Positions 21,392-27,852 of a DNA stretch of 35,303 nt are shown piece after piece. The stretch's first letter is position 1. The number at the start of each line of letters is the position of its first letter. The notes below the pieces were generated by a model, which was not told the origin of the DNA, made no database searches, and worked only from the letters and a program-made list of their open reading frames with translations. Source of the DNA: a virus; IMG/VR virus record IMGVR_UViG_3300020182_002315, positions 1 to 35,303 of that record; one strand, given 5' to 3'. The translations under genes and the position numbers were made by a program.

Positions 21392-21801
21392 TATAGCTTC
21401 TCCACTTTATCTCTACCATAGCTATCCCAGTAATTCTGGGGGCCATAGTACGTACAGACTTCTGTTCCCTGTGGTATATCTTTTGCCGCAACATAAACAA
21501 ATACCAAGTCTTTAGTAGGATGATTAGTCCAGTACGCATTATTATTATCTGAATGATTATATATGCAACCAAAACCTGCTGGAAGTACTTGATACTGCCA
21601 ATCGTCAGCTCCACTGCCTGCAGGGTAATTAAATCTATAATCAGCCAGCAGGTCTAATCTTGTATCGTTTCTATCGTATACAATTATTACAGGGCATTCT
21701 TCTATTATTTCACCTTCTTTTATAGGCTCAATAGCAAAAACGCCCCAGCCTTTTGACTGTGTTTTTAAAATAACACATTTAGATGGAGGAATTAGGTCCA
21801 T
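21391..21801 (-). CDS. SET-domain protein (possible protein lysine methyltransferase)
   Basis: This 136-residue protein has the three landmarks of a SET domain: an N-terminal KGWGVFAIEPIKEGEIIEE segment (17-35), a central NHS motif (N82-H83-S84 in CIYNHSDNNN) and a C-terminal YYG (118-120). These form the S-adenosylmethionine pocket and catalytic tyrosine in SET enzymes. The usual NHSC cysteine is replaced by aspartate. No pre- or post-SET zinc cluster is visible. It precedes the lysozyme gene with overlapping stop and start. A target cannot be read from the sequence. SET domains are rare in phages, mostly seen in large and marine ones. Confidence 0.85.
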   Translation of the reverse strand: MDLIPPSKCVILKTQSKGWGVFAIEPIKEGEIIEECPVIIVYDRNDTRLDLLADYRFNYPAGSGADDWQYQVLPAGFGCIYNHSDNNNAYWTNHPTKDLVFVYVAAKDIPQGTEVCTYYGPQNYWDSYGRDKVEKL

Positions 21802-21825
21802 TGCTTTTTCTCTTTAATAAGTTTA

Positions 21826-21936
21826 CTACATTATAGGTGCGAACAATACAGTCATCATTATGACTGAGCCAACAACTATTAGGGTGTCCCCATGAAACAC
21901 TAGTACATTTCTTGCTTTTTTTAATGTTTTTACCAT
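21826..21936 (-). CDS. Small membrane peptide (36 aa)
   Basis: A 36-residue frame in the gap between the methyltransferase and SET genes encodes a basic start (MVKTLKKARN) and a hydrophobic run of about 20 residues (TLIVVGSVIMMTVLFAPIM). That would give one membrane helix with the C-terminus at the end. It is next to the lysis genes, so a small antiholin or holin-like role is conceivable but unproven. There is no convincing ribosome binding site within 10 nt, so confidence is moderate. Confidence 0.5.
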   Translation of the reverse strand: MVKTLKKARNVLVFHGDTLIVVGSVIMMTVLFAPIM

Positions 21937-21958
21937 TACGTGATACTTTTTTCTACTC

Positions 21959-22531
21959 CTAACTCTTTCGAGTTCTGTCGCAGGCAACGAGTGCTTGCGG
22001 TTTCCATGCCATCCAAGTGGGATAGCGACTCCAGGTATTATTTTCCACTATACCTGTTACAAATAATTCTTTTATATCTTTATCTTCGCAAAACTTATTT
22101 ACGTTGTTGTATACTAAAGGCCACTTCTTTTTATCATAGTCATCGCCCGCAAACATACCTCCAGGCTTAAGTTTGGGCCACCAGTCATAAAAGGTTTGAC
22201 CGTTTTCTTCGCCAGTATGAGCATACCCATCAACATAAATAAAGTCAAGACTATTATCCTCAAATAAGTCTAATGCCTCGTCAAACCGCATTTTCAACAA
22301 AGAATATTCAGAAAAAATACCTACGCAAGATAAAGCTTTCTTATACTGCGATAAATCATGTCCTCTGTCGGAATACATATCTATTCCTATATACTTTTTA
22401 AACTTACCTGAAGCTATAGCTCTACGAGAAAACACCCCTTCTGCTACTCCTAACTCCAATCCTAGGTTAGAATTTCCTTCAAGTTGTTTTAAAATACCTT
22501 GCCTTTGGATTTTTAATAAAGTTACTTTCAC
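21959..22531 (-). CDS. Class I SAM-dependent methyltransferase
   Basis: This 190-residue protein has a Rossmann-type methyltransferase pattern: motif I LGLELGVAEGVFS (around 22-34), an acidic residue ending strand 2 (YIGIDMYSD), and motif IV-like DFIYVDGYAHTGEE. A strand with GGMFAGDDY follows. It resembles the macrocin O-methyltransferase or FkbM-like small-molecule and sugar methyltransferases rather than DNA methylases, since no DPPY-type motif is present. The ATG overlaps the HNH gene stop (ATGA). Acceptor unknown; sugars made by the 25-33 kb genes are one idea. Confidence 0.82.
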   Translation of the reverse strand: MKVTLLKIQRQGILKQLEGNSNLGLELGVAEGVFSRRAIASGKFKKYIGIDMYSDRGHDLSQYKKALSCVGIFSEYSLLKMRFDEALDLFEDNSLDFIYVDGYAHTGEENGQTFYDWWPKLKPGGMFAGDDYDKKKWPLVYNNVNKFCEDKDIKELFVTGIVENNTWSRYPTWMAWKPQALVACDRTRKS

Positions 22532-22971
22532 TGAAAAGGTATTTCTAATTCTTCAAAAACTTTTTCTTTTAAAAGCTGAGGACTATGGTGCTCAGCATGG
22601 CAGTTTTGACACAAGACGGCACACTTCTTTAGTTCATCTACAAAAGTCTCAACTGTTCCATGTCTTCGCTTTGATATTTCAAACGATTTAAGGGAAGGAT
22701 CAATATGATGAAAGGCAATAGCAGATAAATTTTTATCATAACCACAGACTTCACACTCCCACGATTTCCCTATGACTGCTAGAGCGGTGCTCAGTCTCGT
22801 ATAAAATTGCTTGTAATCTTTTGAGTTTGAACATTGTCTACAGGAAGGTTTATACTTCTTTCTGCCGTTAGGCTGGTAGCCATTTCCATGAAACTCTGAA
22901 AGACTCTTTCTAGTGTTACACAAATTACATACTTTATCTTCTACTAATGCCTCTAGGGCGGGTTCGCTCAT
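22528..22971 (-). CDS. HNH-type endonuclease-like zinc protein
   Basis: This 147-residue protein carries two sets of CxxC motifs in the N-terminal half (C15/C18 and C44/C47). An HNH-like half follows: C73-x2-C76, the FHHID catalytic motif (H88, H89, D91), and C121-x2-C124-H125 with a following EHH. The pattern matches HNH nucleases with zinc-stabilised beta-beta-alpha cores, found as free-standing homing endonucleases or packaging-associated nucleases in phages. AAGGAAG precedes the ATG. It is not inside another gene, so a homing element is possible but not shown. Confidence 0.85.
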   Translation of the reverse strand: MSEPALEALVEDKVCNLCNTRKSLSEFHGNGYQPNGRKKYKPSCRQCSNSKDYKQFYTRLSTALAVIGKSWECEVCGYDKNLSAIAFHHIDPSLKSFEISKRRHGTVETFVDELKKCAVLCQNCHAEHHSPQLLKEKVFEELEIPFQ

Positions 22972-22980
22972 TTTACTTCC

Positions 22981-23163
22981 TTAAGCTTTTTCACAGTCTG
23001 GTAGTCTATCTTGAGGCGCAATTAAAAAATCAATCTGCCCACAAGAAATACGAGCATTATGTTTTTCAATACATTTTCCACAAACAGTACCAATTTTATT
23101 CACTAAAAAGGGTTCTTCTAAAAGATCTTTCTCCGATATAGCATTACAAATACAAAGGTACAC
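22981..23163 (-). CDS. Bfd-like [2Fe-2S] ferredoxin-like protein (60 aa)
   Basis: This 60-residue protein starts MYLCICNAIS, matching the CxC of bacterioferritin-associated ferredoxin, and has a later CGKC (C28-C31). Bfd uses four cysteines for one [2Fe-2S] cluster. Here the spacing between CxC and CxxC is about 21 residues instead of about 31, so the loop is short. Start is a GTG overlapping the upstream stop (TAGTG). Bfd in bacteria releases iron from bacterioferritin, so a role in iron use is possible, but the shortened spacing leaves cluster binding uncertain. Confidence 0.72.
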   Translation of the reverse strand: MYLCICNAISEKDLLEEPFLVNKIGTVCGKCIEKHNARISCGQIDFLIAPQDRLPDCEKA

Positions 23164-23309
23164 TAGTCTTCGTCTAACTCTAATATACCTTCATCTATAA
23201 AGTGTTCTATTAGAGCCTCCATACCTTCTTTTCTTCCTAGAAAAAAGGATGAGAGCCCTGTTCCAATCATACAAAAAGCAAAGATAGCTATTAGTTCAAT
23301 TGTTAACAT
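23163..23309 (-). CDS. Small single-pass membrane protein (48 aa)
   Basis: The ATG at 23309 has CGGAG 6 nt upstream and is preferred over an earlier TTG. The 48-residue product has one hydrophobic helix (ELIAIFAFCMIGTGLSSFFL, about 5-24), then an acidic, soluble end (HFIDEGILELDED). Function is not recognised; holin or membrane regulator are open options. It is the first gene of the transcript from promoter P7, which continues through the Bfd-like, HNH, methyltransferase and lysis genes. Confidence 0.72.
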   Translation of the reverse strand: MLTIELIAIFAFCMIGTGLSSFFLGRKEGMEALIEHFIDEGILELDED

Positions 23310-23354
23310 AAAATTCTCCGGTTTGCTTTTGATTTTTAATTCCAATCAGGGGAT

Positions 23355-23396
23355 ATTATACTTAAATTTAGGTCGAATGTCAAGAAATTTTTTTGC
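23355..23396 (-). promoter_or_regulatory. Sigma70-type promoter P7
   Basis: On the minus strand, TTGACA (23378-23383) and TATAAT (23355-23360) have a 17-bp spacer, with AAAAAAATTTC upstream. The leader is about 40 nt and leads to the small membrane gene at 23309. It starts right after the terminator at 23406-23444, so the two transcripts are cleanly separated. It probably drives the SET and lysis operon. Confidence 0.93.
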
Positions 23397-23405
23397 TTAA
23401 GACAT

Positions 23406-23444
23406 AAAAAAACCTCGATCACCACTAAAGTAGTGTATCGAGGT
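23406..23444 (-). terminator. Rho-independent terminator
   Basis: On the minus strand an 8-bp outer stem (23437-23444 with 23412-23419) encloses a second stem (CACTA/TAGTG) and is followed by seven T's. It should end the transcript begun at P8 (24042), which covers the structured region and the 51-aa gene. Confidence 0.93.
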
Positions 23445-23474
23445 CTAAAATTAGAAAATTGTTAAGCGTCTAAA

Positions 23475-23630
23475 CTACCGTTTCTTTTGGATATAGTAGT
23501 TCCTGCATTCTTGATGAGATTCTGCGATTCCGTCAAGGACTTCCTGCGCACATTTTTCATCAAGTCTTCGGTTGCCGTCTTTTACAAGTACAGCTCCAAT
23601 TAACAACATTGCAATTACCATTCCTGGCAT
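23475..23630 (-). CDS. Small hypothetical protein (51 aa)
   Basis: An ATG with AAGGAG 6-7 nt upstream starts a 51-residue frame ending TAG. The product has a hydrophobic N-terminus (GMVIAMLLIGAVLV, residues 3-16) like a signal or membrane anchor, then a charged helical segment (RRLDEKCAQEVLDG) and a basic end (YYIQKKR). It is the only convincing frame on the P8 transcript and sits 30 nt before its terminator. Function unknown. The 400-nt leader in front of it may control its expression. Confidence 0.75.
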   Translation of the reverse strand: MPGMVIAMLLIGAVLVKDGNRRLDEKCAQEVLDGIAESHQECRNYYIQKKR

Positions 23631-23645
23631 TTGTTCTCCTTTTTA

Positions 23646-24035
23646 TGGTGAAGTGACTACCTACCTACTTTCACTTCGACGTGTCCCTCACGAGATGGCT
23701 ATAGGACACCCCTGATGGGGGACTGTGGTTATGGTCTGAATAAGTCCCTCCACTGTAGTTAAACACCCATAACAATATCTAGTAATTTTCGTGTGTTTAA
23801 CTTTTTTGCTCTGTTTACCTTTTTCGTCATGATAGTAGTAGCTACGGAGGACGGATACTGCCTTAACGAACGAGTATCTGAACGGCTGGGTACTTTGGCG
23901 TCCCAGCTGACCCCTTCCACTTAGCCAGAGGAAGGAAATATGGAGAAATTGGAGCTTCGGCCGAGTGATTTCTTTCACCGAGATCTTTACTGCCTTATCA
24001 CTATAAATTGTGTCTCTGGCTTCTCTCAATTTCTG
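23646..24035 (-). ncRNA. Candidate structured leader or non-coding RNA
   Basis: Between promoter P8 and the 51-aa gene lie about 390 nt with no good start codon or ribosome binding site. A 113-codon frame here would need a TTG start and resembles nothing. Read on the minus strand it holds a series of hairpins: 23885-23907 (GCTGGG/CCCAGC), 23854-23878 (GATACT/AGTATC), 23709-23720 (CCCC/GGGG), 23681-23709 (GTGTCC/GGACAC) and 23651-23676 (AAGTGA/TCACTT). It looks richer in G and C than its surroundings. A regulatory leader or stable RNA is likely; no known family is recognised. Confidence 0.55.
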
Positions 24036-24041
24036 AATACT

Positions 24042-24081
24042 ATTTTACAGAAGAAAGCAACTAAAGTCAAGAATTATTTTT
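24042..24081 (-). promoter_or_regulatory. Sigma70-type promoter P8
   Basis: On the minus strand, TTGACT (24065-24070) and TAAAAT (24042-24047) have a 17-bp spacer, with AAAAAATAATTC upstream. It drives the structured region and the 51-aa gene. It is divergent to the plus-strand promoter at 24110, with 39 bp between the two -35 boxes. Confidence 0.9.
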
Positions 24082-24109
24082 TAAACGGTGGTGGGTAAAA
24101 AAATAAAAC

Positions 24110-24138
24110 TTGACTTAAACCTACTTTTATCGTATAAT
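24110..24138 (+). promoter_or_regulatory. Sigma70-type promoter for the plus-strand operon, giving a leaderless mRNA
   Basis: TTGACT (24110-24115) and TATAAT (24133-24138) are separated by 17 bp. Upstream is A-rich (AAAAAAATAAAAC), without the TTC triplet of the minus-strand set. Six bases separate the -10 from the ATG at 24145, so transcription should begin at the A of the start codon. It is the only promoter seen for the genes from 24145 to 27852. Confidence 0.92.
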
Positions 24139-24144
24139 ATACTT

Positions 24145-24321
24145 ATGAAAAATTACAGAAAAAAGCCTTGGAGTTATAAAGAAAGAATGCTTTTACGTGA
24201 TCATTATTATTTTGTGGGAGGGGAAGAGATGCAAAACATTCTACCAGGTAGAACACATAACTCTATAGTTAAGCAAGTTGCCTACTTAAAAGCAAGAGGC
24301 TGGTGGTTTAAAAAACCATGA
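24145..24321 (+). CDS. Small SANT/Myb-like DNA-binding protein (58 aa)
   Basis: This 58-residue basic protein has one Myb/SANT-like tri-helix pattern: KPWSYKERMLLRDHYYFVGG, then EEMQNILPGRTHNSIVKQ with the typical LPGRT-x2-S turn. W, L and aromatic residues are spaced as in the three-helix core. It is expected to bind DNA and may control its own divergent promoter region. The start is the ATG at 24145, because a longer GTG-started frame from 24088 would include the promoter itself. The ATG coincides with the predicted transcription start. The stop overlaps the next ATG (ATGA). Confidence 0.78.
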   Translation: MKNYRKKPWSYKERMLLRDHYYFVGGEEMQNILPGRTHNSIVKQVAYLKARGWWFKKP

Positions 24322-24962
24322 TAAGCGCAAAAGTTAATACAGCAGCAGGGTACGTTACAGGAAGAATTGATCCTTCGTTACTTACAATGCTTCAAGCAGA
24401 AGCAGTAAAAATGGAGAAAACAAACTTTAAAGGCTTAGACAAGTACCAGAAGTATTTAGCGGGACACTTAAAGCACGAATACTCTCTTGAACATCCTTCT
24501 TTAGTAGCTGAAATTAATAAGCAGATTGTTGAGTGTGTCGAGCTTTATGATGAAACTTTCGGTTCAGGTTTAGTTGAACAGGAAATGAAAAGAGGGAGCA
24601 ACAAAACAGGAATAGATTATGAGATTGATATGGGTCCAATATGGATTAACTTTATGCAAAAGTATGAATTTAATCCTTCTCATACTCATTCAGGGCTTTT
24701 TTCTTATGTAATTTGGATTAAAGTGCCTTACAGTCTAGAAGAAGAAGCTAAACTTTGGGATACTCCAAATAAGTATGCAGGATGTTTTGCGTTTCAGCAT
24801 TTGGATTGTATTGGCAGGTTTGTTACAGATATACAAGAAAGTGAGGAGGGTGGAATGGTGTTTTTTCCGGCTAATTTAACTCACACTGTTTTTCCTTTCT
24901 ACACCTCTGACGAGTTTAGGGTGAGTGTGTCTGGAAATGTATTTTTAAAGGAAATTGCATGA
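24318..24962 (+). CDS. 2OG-Fe(II) oxygenase, phage TIGR02466-like
   Basis: This 214-residue protein matches a family of putative 2-oxoglutarate and iron dependent oxygenases common in cyanophages and other marine phages. Iron ligands are visible as HTH (H122, H124 in NPSHTHSGLFSYVIWIK), and a distal histidine lies in FFPANLTHTVFPF (H189), with R201 in DEFRVSVSGNV to bind 2-oxoglutarate. Substrate is unknown; members may hydroxylate proteins or small molecules. ATGA overlaps join it to both neighbours, so it is co-translated with the SANT-like protein and the 49-aa protein. Confidence 0.85.
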   Translation: MISAKVNTAAGYVTGRIDPSLLTMLQAEAVKMEKTNFKGLDKYQKYLAGHLKHEYSLEHPSLVAEINKQIVECVELYDETFGSGLVEQEMKRGSNKTGIDYEIDMGPIWINFMQKYEFNPSHTHSGLFSYVIWIKVPYSLEEEAKLWDTPNKYAGCFAFQHLDCIGRFVTDIQESEEGGMVFFPANLTHTVFPFYTSDEFRVSVSGNVFLKEIA

Positions 24963-25108
24963 AAATTAAAGAAATTTTAATGTATGTCGAAGGATTATAT
25001 TATTCTTCTTTTTCAGAAGAAGATATAGCTAAAATGGGAAGTCGAGAATTTAATGTATCAGAAGATTACATCAAACAAGTTTATAACGACTTCAAGAAAT
25101 ATAAGTAG
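24959..25108 (+). CDS. Small hypothetical protein (49 aa)
   Basis: This 49-residue acidic, helical protein (FSEEDIAKMGSREFNVSEDY) may hold a short HTH-like or helical-hairpin fold. No family is recognised. The ATG overlaps the stop of the oxygenase (ATGA) and the next ATG is 4 nt after its stop, which supports it as a true gene in this coupled operon. Confidence 0.73.
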   Translation: MKIKEILMYVEGLYYSSFSEEDIAKMGSREFNVSEDYIKQVYNDFKKYK

Positions 25109-25111
25109 TTT

Positions 25112-25297
25112 ATGGAAATAAAAGTTAAAAATGGGAATGTTGAAAAAGCAATCCGTAGTTTAAAAAGAAAAACCCTGGATAAGCTGTTTGAAGTACGTGA
25201 AAGACAGTATTATCTTAAACCATCAGTAGCTAGACAAAATAATAAAAAGGCTGCTAGAATAAGAGAGCAAAGGAGGATTCGTGCTCAAAAGCAATAA
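25112..25297 (+). CDS. rpsU: Ribosomal protein bS21 homologue
   Basis: This 61-residue basic protein matches bacterial ribosomal protein S21: a short beta start (MEIKVKNGNVEKAIRSLKRK), then the family core VRERQYYLKPSVARQNNKKA, comparable to VRRREFYEKPTTERKR in E. coli. A lysine/arginine-rich helix follows (RIREQRRIRAQ). S21 sits on the 30S platform next to the anti-Shine-Dalgarno end of 16S rRNA. Phage-encoded S21 proteins are known from marine phages and may replace the host protein to favour phage mRNA. The end overlaps the next gene by 17 nt and supplies its AGGAGG. Confidence 0.9.
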   Translation: MEIKVKNGNVEKAIRSLKRKTLDKLFEVRERQYYLKPSVARQNNKKAARIREQRRIRAQKQ

Positions 25298-26318
25298 GCG
25301 TATTTTAATCACGGGTGGAGCAGGCTTTATCGCCCACCATGTAGTAGAGAAAATTTTAATAGAAACAGATTGGGATATTGTAACACTTGACAGACTAGAT
25401 TTCAGTGGAAATCTGAATAGGCTTGCAGAGGTAGTATCAAACACTGCAGGCCATCTGGGAAGGGTAAAAGTTGTTCATCATGATCTGAAAGCTCCTTTAA
25501 ATCCCCAAATTGCTTCCGCCATTGGAGAAGTTGACTATATTGCTCACATGGCTGCAGGCTCTCATGTAGATAGATCTATTGATTATCCCATGGAGTTTGT
25601 ACTTGACAATGTTGTAGGAACTGTAAACTTGTTAGACTATGCAAGAACTGTAAAAAGTCATAAAAGACCTCCTTTGTTTGTCTACTTTTCCACAGATGAA
25701 GTGTTTGGGCCCGCCCCTGATGACGTGAAGTATAAAGAAAATGATAGGTATAACTCTACTAATCCTTATTCTGCTAGTAAGGCAGGAGGGGAAGAATTTG
25801 TAGTTGCGTATCAAAATACTTATGGTCTTCCTGCTATAATTACACATACTATGAATGTATTTGGAGAGCGTCAGCATCCAGAAAAGTTTATTCCAATGTG
25901 TATTAAACGGGTACGGGACGAAGAAGTAATTACAGTACATAGTAATAAAGAGAAAACTAAGGCTGGATCAAGACATTATATACATGCTGCTGATGTAGCG
26001 GATGCTTTATTATTTTTATTAAACACTGATCTTTCTAAAGCTCCTACTGAGTATAATGAAACAAAGTGTAAAAAATTTAATATAGTAGGTGCAGAAGAGC
26101 TAGATAATTTAGAGTTAGCTCAAATTATTGCAAATACGATAGGTAAAGAATGTAAATATGAAATGGTAGATTTTCACTCTCAAAGACCCGGACATGATCT
26201 TCGTTATGCTCTTGATGGAGATAAGCTAAGAACGATGGGATGGGAGCCTAAACCGATTCGAGATAGATTGGATCAAGTAATTAATTGGAGTTTGGAGAAC
26301 TCAAGATGGTTGATGTAA
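25281..26318 (+). CDS. NAD-dependent sugar dehydratase/epimerase, RmlB-like
   Basis: This 345-residue extended short-chain dehydrogenase probably acts on a nucleotide sugar, most like dTDP-glucose 4,6-dehydratase. The NAD-binding motif is TGGAGFIAHH (residues 11-20). The dehydratase-type TDE triad is T138-D139-E140 in YFSTDEVFG, and the catalytic YxxxK is Y163/K167 in NPYSASKAGGE. The C-terminal GxxRPGHDLRY-like segment reads HSQRPGHDLRYALD, as in RmlB. The start is GTG with AGGAGG 5 nt upstream, inside the bS21 gene. It should feed sugars to the glycosyltransferases on the opposite strand, though no matching sugar nucleotidyltransferase of RmlA type is in the window. Confidence 0.93.
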   Translation: MLKSNKRILITGGAGFIAHHVVEKILIETDWDIVTLDRLDFSGNLNRLAEVVSNTAGHLGRVKVVHHDLKAPLNPQIASAIGEVDYIAHMAAGSHVDRSIDYPMEFVLDNVVGTVNLLDYARTVKSHKRPPLFVYFSTDEVFGPAPDDVKYKENDRYNSTNPYSASKAGGEEFVVAYQNTYGLPAIITHTMNVFGERQHPEKFIPMCIKRVRDEEVITVHSNKEKTKAGSRHYIHAADVADALLFLLNTDLSKAPTEYNETKCKKFNIVGAEELDNLELAQIIANTIGKECKYEMVDFHSQRPGHDLRYALDGDKLRTMGWEPKPIRDRLDQVINWSLENSRWLM

Positions 26319-26704
26319 TGTTAAGTGGAACTAACTTTGAACTAGTTGGTGATTTTATGGAGGCTTTTGGACAGGAGGTACGTTTAGAACCTAGCTGGCC
26401 AGACTTCTCAACTAGAGAACTAAGAGTGGATTTAATCGAAGAAGAACTGGAAGAGCTAAAAATAGCTATTGCTAATAAAGACCAAGTGGAGGTAGCAGAT
26501 GCGCTTACTGACTTATTATATGTTATTTACGGAGCAGGTCACGCCTTTGGTCTTGATCTTGATGCTTGCTTTACAGAAGTTCATGCAAGTAATATGAGTA
26601 AACTCGATGAGAACGGAGTCCCTATTTACCGTGAAGATGGAAAAGTACTTAAAGGGCCTAACTTTTTTGCCCCTGACTTAAGGAAAGCTCTGTGGCTGGA
26701 TTAG
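26306..26704 (+). CDS. MazG/PRA-PH-like nucleotide pyrophosphohydrolase
   Basis: This 132-residue all-helical protein has the metal-binding signature EEELEELKIAI (about 38-48) and, later, VEVADALTDLLYV (EVxDAxxD), as in MazG and phosphoribosyl-ATP pyrophosphohydrolases. A C-terminal extension (SKLDENGVPIYREDGKVLKG) is the type seen in the HisE-like phage group. The start is the ATG at 26306 with GGAG about 10 nt upstream; a TTG at 26285 is less likely. It overlaps the sugar dehydratase gene end by 13 nt. It may clean a modified or unwanted nucleotide pool. Confidence 0.85.
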   Translation: MVDVMLSGTNFELVGDFMEAFGQEVRLEPSWPDFSTRELRVDLIEEELEELKIAIANKDQVEVADALTDLLYVIYGAGHAFGLDLDACFTEVHASNMSKLDENGVPIYREDGKVLKGPNFFAPDLRKALWLD

Positions 26705-27852
26705 AAGCTTATGTGGTTGGATATGGATCAATAGATACTCTTGGAAATAATCCTTGGTCCAGTTTCCAAAAAACTTTAGATAATGTAGACTATAAGACAT
26801 GGTTTGATGATCTTGGCCTCATGGCTTATCCTGTTGACGATGATACTATAGTATACCCTAGCGGATGGAAGCCCCGAAACAACAGTCGTGCGCAGAAATT
26901 TTTCATGCACGCAACCAATCTTGCCTTGGAGCACTCAACCCTTCCCATTGTTCCTAATGTTGCTGTTATTCTTTCTTCTACTCTTTCTGAAGGCGAACTC
27001 AATGAGGAAAACTTTCCAAAAAGAGCTGCAGGAAAAAGAATTCCTCTCCGAAGTCTTGTAAATACTATTACTGATATGTGCACCTATCATGTGTGTAATC
27101 ACTGGGGATTTCATGGGTTATCCACTTCTGTGGCTGCTGCTTGTGCTACTGGATTAGTAGGAATTGATTATGCCATGCGCATCTTGCACAAATATGACTA
27201 TGTAATAGTCGGAGGTGCTGACGCGGGTATTTATAAAACTACTCTGGAAGGCTTTGATAGTATAGGAGCGCTGTCTTCGGATAATAGTCCTTTCGATGAT
27301 AATAGATCAGGTTTTGTAATGGGAGAGGGCGCTGGAGTTGTAATACTTCAAAGTAAGGAGAATGTAGATAAATTTAATAGCAAACCTGTTGCTAAATTAT
27401 ATGAGCCGGGTCATGCTACCGAAGGATTAAGTTTAACAAGCCCAGCAGAGGACGGCAGAGGAGCTACTCAAGCAATGAGGCAAGCTTTAGAAAACTCTCC
27501 TGTAAGTATGGTAGATAGTATTTGTTGTCATGCAACCTCTACCTCTATAGGGGATATAACGGAGTATAAAGCAATAGATAGGGTACATTCTAATAATCCT
27601 ATTCTATGGGCTCCCAAAAGTAAACTAGGGCATACTGTGGCCGCATCTGGGATACTCGAAACTATTCATCTTTTTGAAGCGTTTAGAGCCCGTATGATTC
27701 CTCATATACAAAACTTAGATAAATGTTCTTTTGATAAAAGAAATCTTCTTGCATATAGCAATCGAGGTATTGGATCTGACAACAACTGGGCTATGAATAA
27801 TTCTTTTGGTTTTGGAGGTAAGAATATGTCTCAAGTAATAGAACTATATTAG
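26692..27852 (+). CDS. Beta-ketoacyl-ACP synthase (KAS II/FabF-like)
   Basis: This 386-residue thiolase-fold enzyme condenses acyl units with malonyl-ACP. The active cysteine is C151 in SVAAACATGLVGID. The two active histidines are H280 in CHATSTSIGD and H314 in PKSKLGHTVAASG, with K309 just before. The NSFGFGGKN loop closes the chain. Thus the Cys-His-His set is complete. The length is about 25 residues shorter than FabF. The start is GTG, with AAGGAA upstream, overlapping the MazG end by 13 nt. It is the last gene of the plus-strand operon. No acyl carrier protein, ketoreductase or thioesterase is seen, so it must use host partners. Ketosynthases are uncommon in phage genomes. Confidence 0.93.
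   Translation: MAGLEAYVVGYGSIDTLGNNPWSSFQKTLDNVDYKTWFDDLGLMAYPVDDDTIVYPSGWKPRNNSRAQKFFMHATNLALEHSTLPIVPNVAVILSSTLSEGELNEENFPKRAAGKRIPLRSLVNTITDMCTYHVCNHWGFHGLSTSVAAACATGLVGIDYAMRILHKYDYVIVGGADAGIYKTTLEGFDSIGALSSDNSPFDDNRSGFVMGEGAGVVILQSKENVDKFNSKPVAKLYEPGHATEGLSLTSPAEDGRGATQAMRQALENSPVSMVDSICCHATSTSIGDITEYKAIDRVHSNNPILWAPKSKLGHTVAASGILETIHLFEAFRARMIPHIQNLDKCSFDKRNLLAYSNRGIGSDNNWAMNNSFGFGGKNMSQVIELY

Noticed and set aside
23688-24029. 113-codon frame on the minus strand
   Set aside because: It needs a TTG start, has no family pattern, and overlaps a run of hairpins. A structured RNA explains the stretch better.
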